Source: Halothiobacillus sp. | Lineage (GTDB): Bacteria > Pseudomonadota > Gammaproteobacteria > Halothiobacillales > Halothiobacillaceae | Length of the DNA: 64,000 nucleotides | NCBI RefSeq assembly: GCF_028710545.1 | Contig: NZ_JAQTTX010000007.1 | Coordinates: forward strand, 1 to 64,000 | Direction: 5' to 3' | In this document: positions 52,040 through 61,700 of the stretch, piece after piece | Layout of the letters: each line of letters begins with the position of its first letter | Numbering within the stretch: position 1 is the stretch's first letter | The notes under the pieces: model-generated | Told to the model about the DNA's origin: nothing | What the model saw: the letters and a program-made list of their open reading frames with translations, nothing else | Databases searched by the model: none | Translations under genes and position numbers: made by a program

Positions 52040-52205
52040 CACGTTGTTTTTCATCGTTAAAAGACGTTGGGGAAACAACCTTCGGGAATTGGGTGAAACT
52101 GGGAAGCAGGTGAATCCTGCGCTGCCCCCGCAACGGTAGGTGTTTCGTGGAGATGAAGCACAAGCCCGGAGACCGGCCTCAAGCTTTTTCCACATCGGCG
52201 TGCGG
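52040..52205 (+). ncRNA. Cobalamin (adenosylcobalamin) riboswitch
   Basis: The leader before btuB holds the conserved core: GGGAAGCAGGTGAATCCTGC, then GCTGCCCCCGCAACGGTA, and the B12 box region AAGCCCGGAGACCGGCC. Spacing between blocks is normal for this class. Binding of B12 should lower translation or transcription of btuB. The stretch between its 3' end and the ATG at 52235 is short, which favours control of translation start. Confidence 0.93.
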
Positions 52206-52234
52206 TGGGCGCGCCCAGATCGTGAGTTTTCATC

Positions 52235-54088
52235 ATGTTCGAATTCCCCATGTCCAGTCGTCACCGGACACGTCGCACTACGCTGGCCAGCGCATGCCTG
52301 GCCGCTTGTTCCATCCCCTTATCTGCACTGGCCGGTACGCCCTCTACCCTACCGGATGTAAACGTTACCGCCAGTCACGGCGCGCCGGTCGCTTTTGCGG
52401 GCGTGCCTGAAACGGTCATCACCCGCGCAGAAATCGATCGGCTGCAAGCCACTTCGGTTTTGTCTTTGCTTGAAAACCGGGCGGGGATGAATCTGGTCAA
52501 TCAGGGCGGGCCGGGCAAACTCACGACAGCCTCGATCTGGGGCATGAGCGGCAGTCAGACGCTGGTGCTCATCGATGGCGTGCGAATCGGTTCGCTTACG
52601 GCGGGTGCGGCCTACCTTGAAAACCTGCCGGTCGCCCTGATCGATCATATCGACATCATCAAGGGCCCACGTTCGGGGCAATACGGCGCGGATGCCATGG
52701 GTGGCGTAATCCAGATTTTTACGCGCAAAGGCAAGGAAGGCATCCAACCTTCGTTTAGTATCGCCGGTGGCAGCAATAAAACCTTCGAGACCTCGGCCAA
52801 TGTCAGCGGAGGCAATGGCCCGTTCGATTATTCGATCGGTGCATCACACCAAGGTACTGGCGGGTTCAACGCTTACACCGACACAACCGGATCACCCTAC
52901 GCGGTCAATCAACCGGATAACGACGGTTATCGCAACAATTCGGCCAATGCCCGCCTCAACTACACCGGCAACAACGGCGCACGCCTCGGCGTTCACTGGC
53001 TGGGAACCAACGCATTCACCGATTACGACGGCAGCAGCTTTGCGGGTAATCAGCAGCGTTCCCGGCAACAGAATTTCGGGCTGGATGGCGCATTGATGAA
53101 AATCGGCATCTGGCAGCTGCGCGCCAGTGCCGGGCGCAATATCGAACGCCAGACCCAATACTATGACGGCAGTTATGTTTCCGAATACAACAGCCGGCAG
53201 GATTCATTCAGCCTCGCCAACGATTTTAGTATCGGTCAGGGGTTATTGACGCTGGGTGCGGACCGCCTGAACGATCACGTATCCAGCAGCGTGAACTATG
53301 ATGTGACCAGCCGTCATAACAATGGTTTGTTTGCCCAATACGCCACGCAAATTGCCGATTTATCCATCCAAACGGCGTTGCGCCATGACAGCAACAGTCA
53401 GTTCGGCACGGCCAATACCGGCTCGGTCGATTTAAGCTGGCAACTCAATCCATCTTTGGCGTTGACCGGTGGTTATGGCACCGGCTTTCATGTGCCGAGT
53501 TTCAATTTTCTTTATTACCCGGGCGGTTATGCCAATCCGGATCTTAGGCCGGAACACGCACGTACCGCCCGGTTGGGATTCAACTGGCAGAATAATAACG
53601 GTTGGAAATCCAGCCTGACGGCTTTCCGTACCCGTACCCGCGACCTGATTGCCTCCAGCGCAAGCACGAACTTTGTGCCCTACAACATTAACCAGGCGCA
53701 ATCGATCGGCGCGGAATGGCAACTGGGCTGGCATGATCAGAACTGGGTATTGAACAGCAATGCAACCTGGATTTCTGCCGTGGATCGGGAAACGGGGTTA
53801 AGCATTCCCCGTCAACCCAAATGGAGCGGACGGATTGATGTGGATCGAAAGTTCGGCGCTTGGCGCATGGGTGCGACCGTTCGAGGCCAGACGGCAACGC
53901 ATGAATCCACGTTTAGCCAAATCAATAACGGCTTCGCCACCGCAGACCTGCGCTTGAGTTACGCCTATGGTCGCAACTGGCACATTGAGGCGAAACTGAG
54001 TAACGTTCTGGACAAGCGATACCAGACCGCCTACGACTACAATCAGGCGGGACGTACCGTGTTATTTACGCTGCGTTACGGATTGTAA
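52235..54088 (+). CDS. btuB: TonB-dependent vitamin B12 outer-membrane receptor BtuB
   Basis: A 617-residue TonB-dependent receptor. A signal peptide covers about 34 residues (LASACLAACSIPLSALA), followed by a TonB-box region (LPDVNVTAS), the plug domain (SVLSLLENRAGMN, VLIDGVRIGS, IDHIDIIKGPRSGQYGADAMGGVIQIFTRKG) and a 22-strand barrel ending in aromatic FTLRYGL. The riboswitch upstream and btuM downstream identify the substrate as cobalamin. The ATG at 52250 is an alternative start. Confidence 0.95.
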   Translation: MFEFPMSSRHRTRRTTLASACLAACSIPLSALAGTPSTLPDVNVTASHGAPVAFAGVPETVITRAEIDRLQATSVLSLLENRAGMNLVNQGGPGKLTTASIWGMSGSQTLVLIDGVRIGSLTAGAAYLENLPVALIDHIDIIKGPRSGQYGADAMGGVIQIFTRKGKEGIQPSFSIAGGSNKTFETSANVSGGNGPFDYSIGASHQGTGGFNAYTDTTGSPYAVNQPDNDGYRNNSANARLNYTGNNGARLGVHWLGTNAFTDYDGSSFAGNQQRSRQQNFGLDGALMKIGIWQLRASAGRNIERQTQYYDGSYVSEYNSRQDSFSLANDFSIGQGLLTLGADRLNDHVSSSVNYDVTSRHNNGLFAQYATQIADLSIQTALRHDSNSQFGTANTGSVDLSWQLNPSLALTGGYGTGFHVPSFNFLYYPGGYANPDLRPEHARTARLGFNWQNNNGWKSSLTAFRTRTRDLIASSASTNFVPYNINQAQSIGAEWQLGWHDQNWVLNSNATWISAVDRETGLSIPRQPKWSGRIDVDRKFGAWRMGATVRGQTATHESTFSQINNGFATADLRLSYAYGRNWHIEAKLSNVLDKRYQTAYDYNQAGRTVLFTLRYGL

Positions 54089-54254
54089 TTTCGAGCCCCC
54101 ATCGTCATTGGGCCAAGTCGAAGCGGATTCACCCCCTCCATAAAACCGGAGAATATGAATCCGTTTTTCCATGTGGAGCATTTACTGCGATAATCAAGGC
54201 CAAGTTTAGGAGTTGAATGAAGCTGCTCAGTATTTCGTCACAGTTCAGGTCTTA
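54089..54254 (+). other. Spacer after btuB
   Basis: This stretch of 166 bases between the btuB stop and the hairpin array carries no gene. I saw no clear terminator or promoter. Confidence 0.3.
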
Positions 54255-54400
54255 GGGAAGCGCTGATTTATTCAGTGCTTCCCGCTTGGGGCAGGATGCC
54301 CCAACACGAACAAAGACGTACGTCTTTGATTCGTGAGAGCCATCGCGGGCGTGTACCGCGATGAGCGAGCTGATTTATTCCAAGGATGGAATAAATCAGC
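54255..54400. repeat. Array of five consecutive perfect or near-perfect stem-loops
   Basis: Five hairpins occupy 146 bases: 54255-54283 (12-base stem with one G-T), 54285-54305 (TTGGGGCA/TGCCCCAA), 54305-54335 (contains the 18-base palindrome CAAAGACGTACGTCTTTG), 54341-54363 (CATCGCGG/CCGCGATG) and 54369-54400 (13-base stem GCTGATTTATTCC/GGAATAAATCAGC). The word CTGATTTATT occurs in both the first and last. It may be a mosaic intergenic element or a structured RNA between btuB and btuM. Confidence 0.8.
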
Positions 54401-54439
54401 ATTTACTTAGACCTTGCGCTATTTCGTTCAGGATTAATT

Positions 54440-55084
54440 ATGAAAACCATTCCCCATCACAGCAAACTCAAGGCATCGTCGCACGCCACTTTTCTGGACA
54501 AACCGACACCCAGCGCCCAGTTGATTCTGTTCGTCATTCTTGTTTTGTCGATGGCTGCCACGCGCTACCACCACTTCAGCGCGGTGCTGCATATCGCCGA
54601 CACTTCCTGGGCGGCCTTCTTCCTCGCAGGTTTGTATCTGCGCGCCCGCTGGATGCTTGTTGCGTTGATGGGGTTGGCCGTCGTCATCGATCTCGCTGCC
54701 GTGTGGACAGACGGTCTGGGCATGACCGGATGCTTCTCGCCCGCCTATCCGGGGTTGCTGCTGGCCTACGGTGCCCTTTGGGGTGCCGGTCGACTGAGCC
54801 GACATTCAATGCGCCCGAATGAATCAGCCTTCACGACGATTCTGGCTGTCACCGGCTGGCTGACTTTGGGTGTTATCGCCGCTTTCGCCCTCTCCAACCT
54901 CAGCTTCTGGGCATGGTCCGGGCATTTTGCCGATTTGTCGCTTGGCGACTATCTTCAGCGCGTGATGGGCTATCTGGGTCACTACATGGCAGCCACCAGT
55001 CTCTACGTCAGCTTGGGTCTGAGTGTGATGATGGTTGCTCAAACCCTAACAATCAGGTCGAGCAATCTCCACACTGCCCATTGA
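54440..55084 (+). CDS. btuM: BtuM-family solitary vitamin B12 transporter (ECF S-component type)
   Basis: A 214-residue protein with about six membrane helices. HIADTSWAAFFLAGLYLRARW and MTGCFSPAYPGLLLAYGALWGAGR are typical of BtuM. The single cysteine of the protein, Cys98 in TGCFSP, fits the invariant BtuM cysteine that binds the cobalt of B12 and helps remove cyanide. BtuM stands alone without ATPase or T-component. It follows riboswitch-controlled btuB, as in Thiobacillus-type genomes, giving outer- and inner-membrane steps of B12 uptake. Confidence 0.82.
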   Translation: MKTIPHHSKLKASSHATFLDKPTPSAQLILFVILVLSMAATRYHHFSAVLHIADTSWAAFFLAGLYLRARWMLVALMGLAVVIDLAAVWTDGLGMTGCFSPAYPGLLLAYGALWGAGRLSRHSMRPNESAFTTILAVTGWLTLGVIAAFALSNLSFWAWSGHFADLSLGDYLQRVMGYLGHYMAATSLYVSLGLSVMMVAQTLTIRSSNLHTAH

Positions 55085-55204
55085 TGGAGGATCGTTTGCG
55101 CCGAAATGCGCAAGCAGAATGAGATTAAAAAGGTATTCATGAAAAACCCCCAGAAATAGGGGCTTGTCGTTCATGGGTGCTAAAGCCGATTAAAGGACTG
55201 CGCC

Positions 55205-55768
55205 TCAGGCAGAAGTCGTATCCCGATCGAACCGCAGACGCATCTCGTCAATCTGCGATTCAAGCAGGCGAATATCGGGTATCCCGACACGCCGCCCGCC
55301 CAGATCCGCACTCGAATGCCAGAACCCGCCCTCACTTGAAACATCTTCGGAAAAGCTTTGTGCGTTTACTTCCTCGGAGCGGGGAACCCCGGAGAGCAGC
55401 ACGGCGTAATAAGGCAAGGCAATGTCAGGATTCGTGCCATACAGGACAACACAACGCACGCGCTGACCAATCGTCGGCAATGGTTCGTTCAGCATAGCCT
55501 CCAGACTGACCAGCGGTATCCGTTGAGCCCGCCAATCGACCATGGCCGCATCCAGTCGACTCAGATGCGTACCGCCTTCCGGCAGCATGACCTCGGTGAT
55601 CTCTGCAACCAAAGCATAGGGCACAATCACTTCCATCTCGCTGACCTGTGTCGGCAGGCGCACGATCCGCACAGTTTTTGATGCCACCGATCCCACCCCT
55701 TCACTGGCGTGACTCTCGTTGGTAGCCGCCGCTCCGGCAACGATCGTGGATTCGTCTGAATTACTCAT
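55205..55768 (-). CDS. chpC: CheW-like chemosensory pili protein ChpC
   Basis: A 187-residue CheW-domain protein: VRIVRLPTQVSEMEVIVPYALVAEITEV, VDWRAQRIPLVSLEAML and CVVLYG. It overlaps chpA by 4 bases at its start. In Pseudomonas, ChpC sits at the end of the pil-chp operon and is an accessory CheW, dispensable for basic twitching. The opening 30 residues are an unusual serine/alanine-rich tail. Confidence 0.85.
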   Translation of the reverse strand: MSNSDESTIVAGAAATNESHASEGVGSVASKTVRIVRLPTQVSEMEVIVPYALVAEITEVMLPEGGTHLSRLDAAMVDWRAQRIPLVSLEAMLNEPLPTIGQRVRCVVLYGTNPDIALPYYAVLLSGVPRSEEVNAQSFSEDVSSEGGFWHSSADLGGRRVGIPDIRLLESQIDEMRLRFDRDTTSA

Positions 55769-58700
55769 CCCTGCTCCTCATTGTTCAGGATCATGTGATC
55801 TTCTGCCATGGCAGCCCCAAACATTCCCGTCCGACCACGAACCCCCGAAATAAAGCTCTCGATTCGTTCGATCAGGTCCGCTTCGCTATAAGGTTTGCCA
55901 AGATACGCACTCACACCCAGCGCTTCGGCCCGGCTGCGGTGCTTCTGCCCGGTGCGTGACGAAATCATGATGACCGGCACATTACGTGTCTGCTCGTCGT
56001 TCCGGATGGCCCCCAACAGTTCGAAACCATCCATCCGCGGCATTTCGATATCGGTCAGAACCACATCCGGCTTTTGTTCATGCAGGAAGCCCAGCGCCTC
56101 GACGCCATCCCGAGCGAGGATCACATCCAGATTATTCCGCTCCAGCGTGCGCGCGGTAACCTTCCGCACAGTAAGGGAATCATCAACCACGAGCACCACA
56201 GGACGACGACGCGCGCCAACCTGGGCGGTGAGATCAAGATGACGATCATCCCGACGCTGGAACTGACGCACCAGTTCGAACAGCTCAAGCACCAGGATCA
56301 CATTGCCATCATCGGAAATCGTGGCCCCGGACAGGCCCGGGATACGACCAAGCTGCGGCCCCAGGGATTTCACGAACAACTGGATTCCACCCAGTTGATG
56401 ATCAACCTGAATTGCAAAACGGCGCTCACCCAGCTTGAACAGGAAGACAGGACGGACACCCACTTCCTGTGCAGTGGCATTGAACGGTTCATGGCGAAGC
56501 AACTCGCCCAGATAGAACAGAGGGTATTGCTCGCCATTGAGCGTTACTGCCGGTTTCGGGCTCGCATACTGTTCGGCCAGCTGAATGGAAGTCATCCGGG
56601 TTACGGACACGACACCCTTGTAAGGAATGGCGAACTGGTCGTCGCCAACCGAAACCAGGATCCCGCGTGTCATGGCCTGAGTCAGCGGCAGGTTGAGCTG
56701 AATCCGTGTGAACTTGCCGAACTCGGACTGCAAATCGACAAAACCGCCCATCTCCCGGACAGCGCCTGCAACCACATCCATGCCCACGCCGCGGCCTGCC
56801 ACCTGGGATACGTTGCCCGCAGTCGAGAAGCCCGGCAGGAAAATCAGGGCGCGCGCTTCATCATCGGAAAGATCGATATCCGCCGGTATCAGCTTGCGCT
56901 CAATCGCCTTGCGACGGATGGCATCAAGATCGAGCCCGCGACCGTCGTCTTTCATCTCCAGCGTGACGTTACCGCCCGCACTTTCAATGGTGATTTCGAT
57001 TTGCCCGACTTCCGGTTTACCCAGAACACGCCGTTCCTCGGGCGACTCGATACCATGGGCCAGACTGTTGCGGATCATGTGTTCCAGCGAAGGCAGCAAC
57101 CCTACGATCGTGACCCGGTCAAGCTCGGTCTCGCCATTGTGGATGATCAACTCGGCATTGCGCCCCATTTCATCGCCGACCTGACGGACGATCCGGCGCA
57201 AACGCCCAACGACGTCATTGAAGCGAACCATCCGCAGAGCCAACATGCCATCCTGCAGTTTGCGCCCCAAACGGGATTGTTGCAGCAAGAGCAATTGAGA
57301 CTGCTCGGTAATATCGCTCATGGCTTCTTCGATACTCGAAATATCGCCCAAGCTTTCCATGATGCCGCGGCTCAACTCCTGAACCTGCGTAAACCGGTCG
57401 AATTCGAGTGGATCGAATTCCTCGGCACTCAAGCCCGTTTCAGCCATCAACTCGGCTTTCATCTGCGACTCGGTTTGAATTTCAAGACGCCGTAACTGAC
57501 CGCGCAAACGAGTCAATGTCTGCTGCAACTCGAACAACTGCCGTTCGAAACCATTGACCTGTCGATCCACACGGGCCTGCAACAGGACGTTCTCGCCAAC
57601 CTGGTTGACCAATTCATCGATCCGGTCCGCATCGACACGAATCTGCTCTCTTCGCACTTCGTTCGCCACGGCCGCGGCATGCGGCGCAGTGGTCTCGGCC
57701 GACTCGATCATCTCGGCTGATTCGGTAACTGCCGTCTCATCAGCAGGTGCTTCGACCGGTTGCTCGAATGGAGCAACTGCAGCAGGTTCTTCTTCCTGAG
57801 TGGCTACCGGTTCCCGCAGTGCTTCATCATCCGTGACCAGTGCTTCAATGGCATGAGCCGAACCTTCGTTCGCAATCTCGGCCAACAACTTGATCTGGGC
57901 AGGAATCGGTGCCTGGCGTCGAACCAGATCCAGCATTTCACCCAATGCATCATAGGTGTGTTGGACCAAGTTAATCAGGACATCGGTCTGTTCACCGCCC
58001 CGATCTCTGGCGCGATCCAGTCGATCTTCCAGCAGGTGGGTAACATCGGCCAGATTCAACAAACCGGCCATGCGCGCCCCACCCTTGAGGGTGTGCAGGT
58101 TGCGATGCAACAATCGGATGGAATCGAGATCGTGCGGATGCTGACGCCAGTGGGCGATGTAACCATCCGCCTTTTCCAGCAGTTCTTCGGCTTCCTCCAG
58201 GAAGATTTGCAGAATATCCGGATCCTGCTCTCCCGGCAGGTCGTCTGGACGAACCGACATGCCGAGAGCGGCGCTTCGCTCGAACAAAGGCGTTGAAGCC
58301 TCTGGTGCCGCGGGAACAGTTTTTGCGGCGTCTTCCTCTGCAGACTTACGCTCTTCCGGCAAAGCAAATGCGGCGTACTCGTCCACCACTTCTTCCGCTG
58401 CGGATTCAGTGGAAAGCAACTCGACCAACAATTGATCGATACGCGCGGCAATTTCGCTTTCGATCGGCTCCTCATCCGGTTGGTCGAAGCTCGGCTCAAT
58501 CGCCCATTGACGCAAACGATCCATCATTAACAACGAACGCTGGAATATCGCCAGATCCTCATGTTCAAGTGAATGATGGTGCTCTTCAAGCAAGCGAATC
58601 CATTCTTCAAGCCGGTTGGATATACGCGCGATCGGCTGTACTCCTGCGGTTCTGGCAGAACCCAGAAGTGTATGGACCAGTCGTACCAACTCCTTGTCGC

Positions 58701-61700
58701 AGGGCAGAGAAATCCGATTTACCAGAGCATGATCGACCTGGTGGCGCAACTGCTGGATATAACCCGAGGATTCCTGATCGAAAATTTCCCGCAATACCGG
58801 ATCTTCGATAACCGGTAATGGTTGAGGCACTGTTTCTTCGATTGCTTCCTGCGCTGGTTCCGATTCAGGCTCGCCAGCAACGGCGGCGGCCATTGACGAC
58901 GCTACAGAATGATCGGCTTCGGCATGGATATCAGGCGCAATTTCTTGATCGAAAGAAGTTTCAGTTTCGAACTCTTCTGTCGCATGAAGGATTTCTTCTG
59001 ACGACGGGATCTCCTCAGAGATTTTTTCTTCAGGGATTTTTTCATCAGCTACAGACGGTGCTTCTTCAGCAAGTTCCTGCACCTCAACCGTGTGCATATC
59101 AGCTTCAGTCAGCGGAATTTCCGCTTCAATGGCTGGCTCGGTAACGGCTGATTCAGATGTGGTTTCATCCACCGGCTGACCATTGCTCCAGGCCTCAGCC
59201 CAGCCCAGCGACTCTTGCCAATACGACACGGGGGGTTGCTGCCCCTTCGATAAGACCGGCAATGCCTCGTTCATCAGCATGACGGCCGAAAGCACATCGG
59301 CACGCAATGCGGGCGTGCTGGTTATGCGGTCGTCCAGAACTTGATTCAGCAGATGCTCATAGGCCCAGCCCCAATCGCCAATCGCGGTCAAACCAACCAT
59401 CCGGCTACTGCCCTTGATGGTGTGAAAACCACGACGGAGCGTGACCAGATGATCTCGCCCACCTTGGTTGGACCATGCCCGGGCCGCTGCCACAAGCGCG
59501 GGCACTTCTTCTTGCATCTCTTCTGCAAAAACTTCCCGCATCTCGATAGCGATTTCGTCCAGAGTTTCTTCAAACCCTGATTCTGCGGAAGCGGTACTGG
59601 TTTCTTCCATCTCGGTGCTGGAAACCATCTCCGCTTCCGGTTCATGCGCTGATACCCGCCCAGCGTCTGGCTCGGTGTCTGACCCAGCTTTTGGCAATGA
59701 AGGGATTTCAAGCGTCAGATCAGGATTGGCTGCCTGCGCCAGAAAGGATGGATGTTCCTGATCAGGTTCTTGGTTTTCTTCCGACGGTAGCGACAAGTCG
59801 ATGGCAGGCTCGGAGGCATCCTGCAGGAATGACCATTCGATTGATGATTCGACTGGCTCCGACTCGGCAGAAGGCAAAGAAAGATCGAGTGTCTCAAAAT
59901 CCGGCAGCGGCTCGACTTCCGATTGCGGTGTCCCACCGGATACTGTTCCGAGTGTGGACTCAGGTTGCTCCTGATCGACTGTCGACTCCGGTGTCAATGT
60001 CGTGGGCTGATTAAAGCCAGTTTCGGTTTCGGCTTCTTCAAAAGCCGCTTCTTCGATCGATCCGGCTTCCTGCCCACGCTCTGTCAGATCCAGATCGCCA
60101 AGGTCAAAGGCAGCCTCAGTAAACTCCTGCATCGGTTCACTCGATGGCAGTTCTGCCGACGCTTCCTCGCTCAATTCAGGAGCGACAAATGCTGTTTCCG
60201 GCTCACTCTGAGAATCAGCAGGCTGTTGTTCATGCAGGTTTGTTTCTTCTGAACCCGCCAACGTGAGTTCTTCATCCGGCACGGGTTCTGAAGGCTGTGG
60301 CTCTCTCTCCTCGACGGGCATTGTCTGCGGAGTTTCGGGCAGGTCGAGGGTTTCTGCGGTTATCCCGTCAACTTCCGTCTCTTCAGCATGCAGGACTTCA
60401 GAGGATTCAGGGGCCTTGGACTCTTCAACAATCTCGTCCGGGCCTGGCATGGACAGCTGCGCAATCAGATCATCCATACTGGCCAATGATTCGTCCACAG
60501 GCAGCATGGGCTCTTCGGTATGTGGCGTTTGAATACCGAGGTCGAGATTTTGCGGTTCAGCGGTTTCTCTTGCCCGATCGCCTTCGATAACCGCTGCGCC
60601 TTCATTCAAGACCGGCAACAACTGCAACGCGCCATCCAAAAACTGCACGATCTCTTTCTGATGGTCGCGCAAATTTTCGAGATAGAACTCAATAGCCGCT
60701 GACACTTCGGCGAGCGCTGAAATAGTCTCGGCTCGCACGAGCTGCAGATTATTGACATGCAGGTAAAGCCAGCGATGCAGGCCATCAATCAATGGCATTG
60801 CGGCCCGGAGTTCGGCCATTTCCAGCACATTGCGCACACCCGCGATCAAGCGTACGGCATTGGTCAGTGTATCCGAAGCCACCGGTTGATCGGTTGGCTT
60901 CAATGCCGTATTGACCGCTTCCTTGGAGGCAATGACATCTTCGTAACACGCGGTGGCAAGCGGAATGAGCGCTTCGCTGACAACACGATCGACCGAGGTT
61001 AACGACTTGCTGTCATCCACAATCAAGTGCCCGATTTGCGACACCACCTGCTCTGTGGTCATGATCGCCACGGCCAGTTGCATCAGGAAATCATCATCAA
61101 GCAGAACGCTTCCGCGGGTTACCTGGGTCAGCTGTTCCAATGCCCCTTGAATCAGTGCCGACTCATGCTCGTAATTCAAAGTAGCCAGCACACCGACGAT
61201 CTGCTCAAGTCTTGGTTGAATACGAACCAAAGGCTCAAGATCGCTCTTGGCGCCTCGAACAAACAAATCAAGCACATCTTGAGCCGCGTTAAGCTCTTCA
61301 GAAAGCACTTGTGCAACCTCTGTCAAGGCCGATGTTTCCAACCCCAGGAAGCGGACACGCTCACCCTCGGTAGAAAGCATCTGGTGCCAAGAACTGACCC
61401 GCTCCCCACACAACTCCCTGTCTTCCGGCAGCACACGGACCAGCTCAAGGAGCATATCCGTGGAAAACTCAATCGCCTCGAAACGGATGGCCAGCGAATC
61501 ACGCCCCTGTATTTCCATTCGGAACAGGCGAAGTACTCGCCCGATCATGCGCTTGGCCAAAGGCAGATAACGTCCCTGGTCTTGGTGAATTGCGCCCAAC
61601 AATTCCTCAAAGGAACGCGTGGCCACAACAACTGCTCGATTGACCTCCCGTTCGATAATCCGATCAAACGTTTGGATCAATTCAGGAATCGCGGCCACAT

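Noticed and set aside
56074-57495. A 473-codon open frame on the plus strand
   Set aside because: It lies antisense to the CheW, HATPase and receiver part of chpA, whose conserved motifs explain the sequence; the antisense frame shows no recognisable motif.
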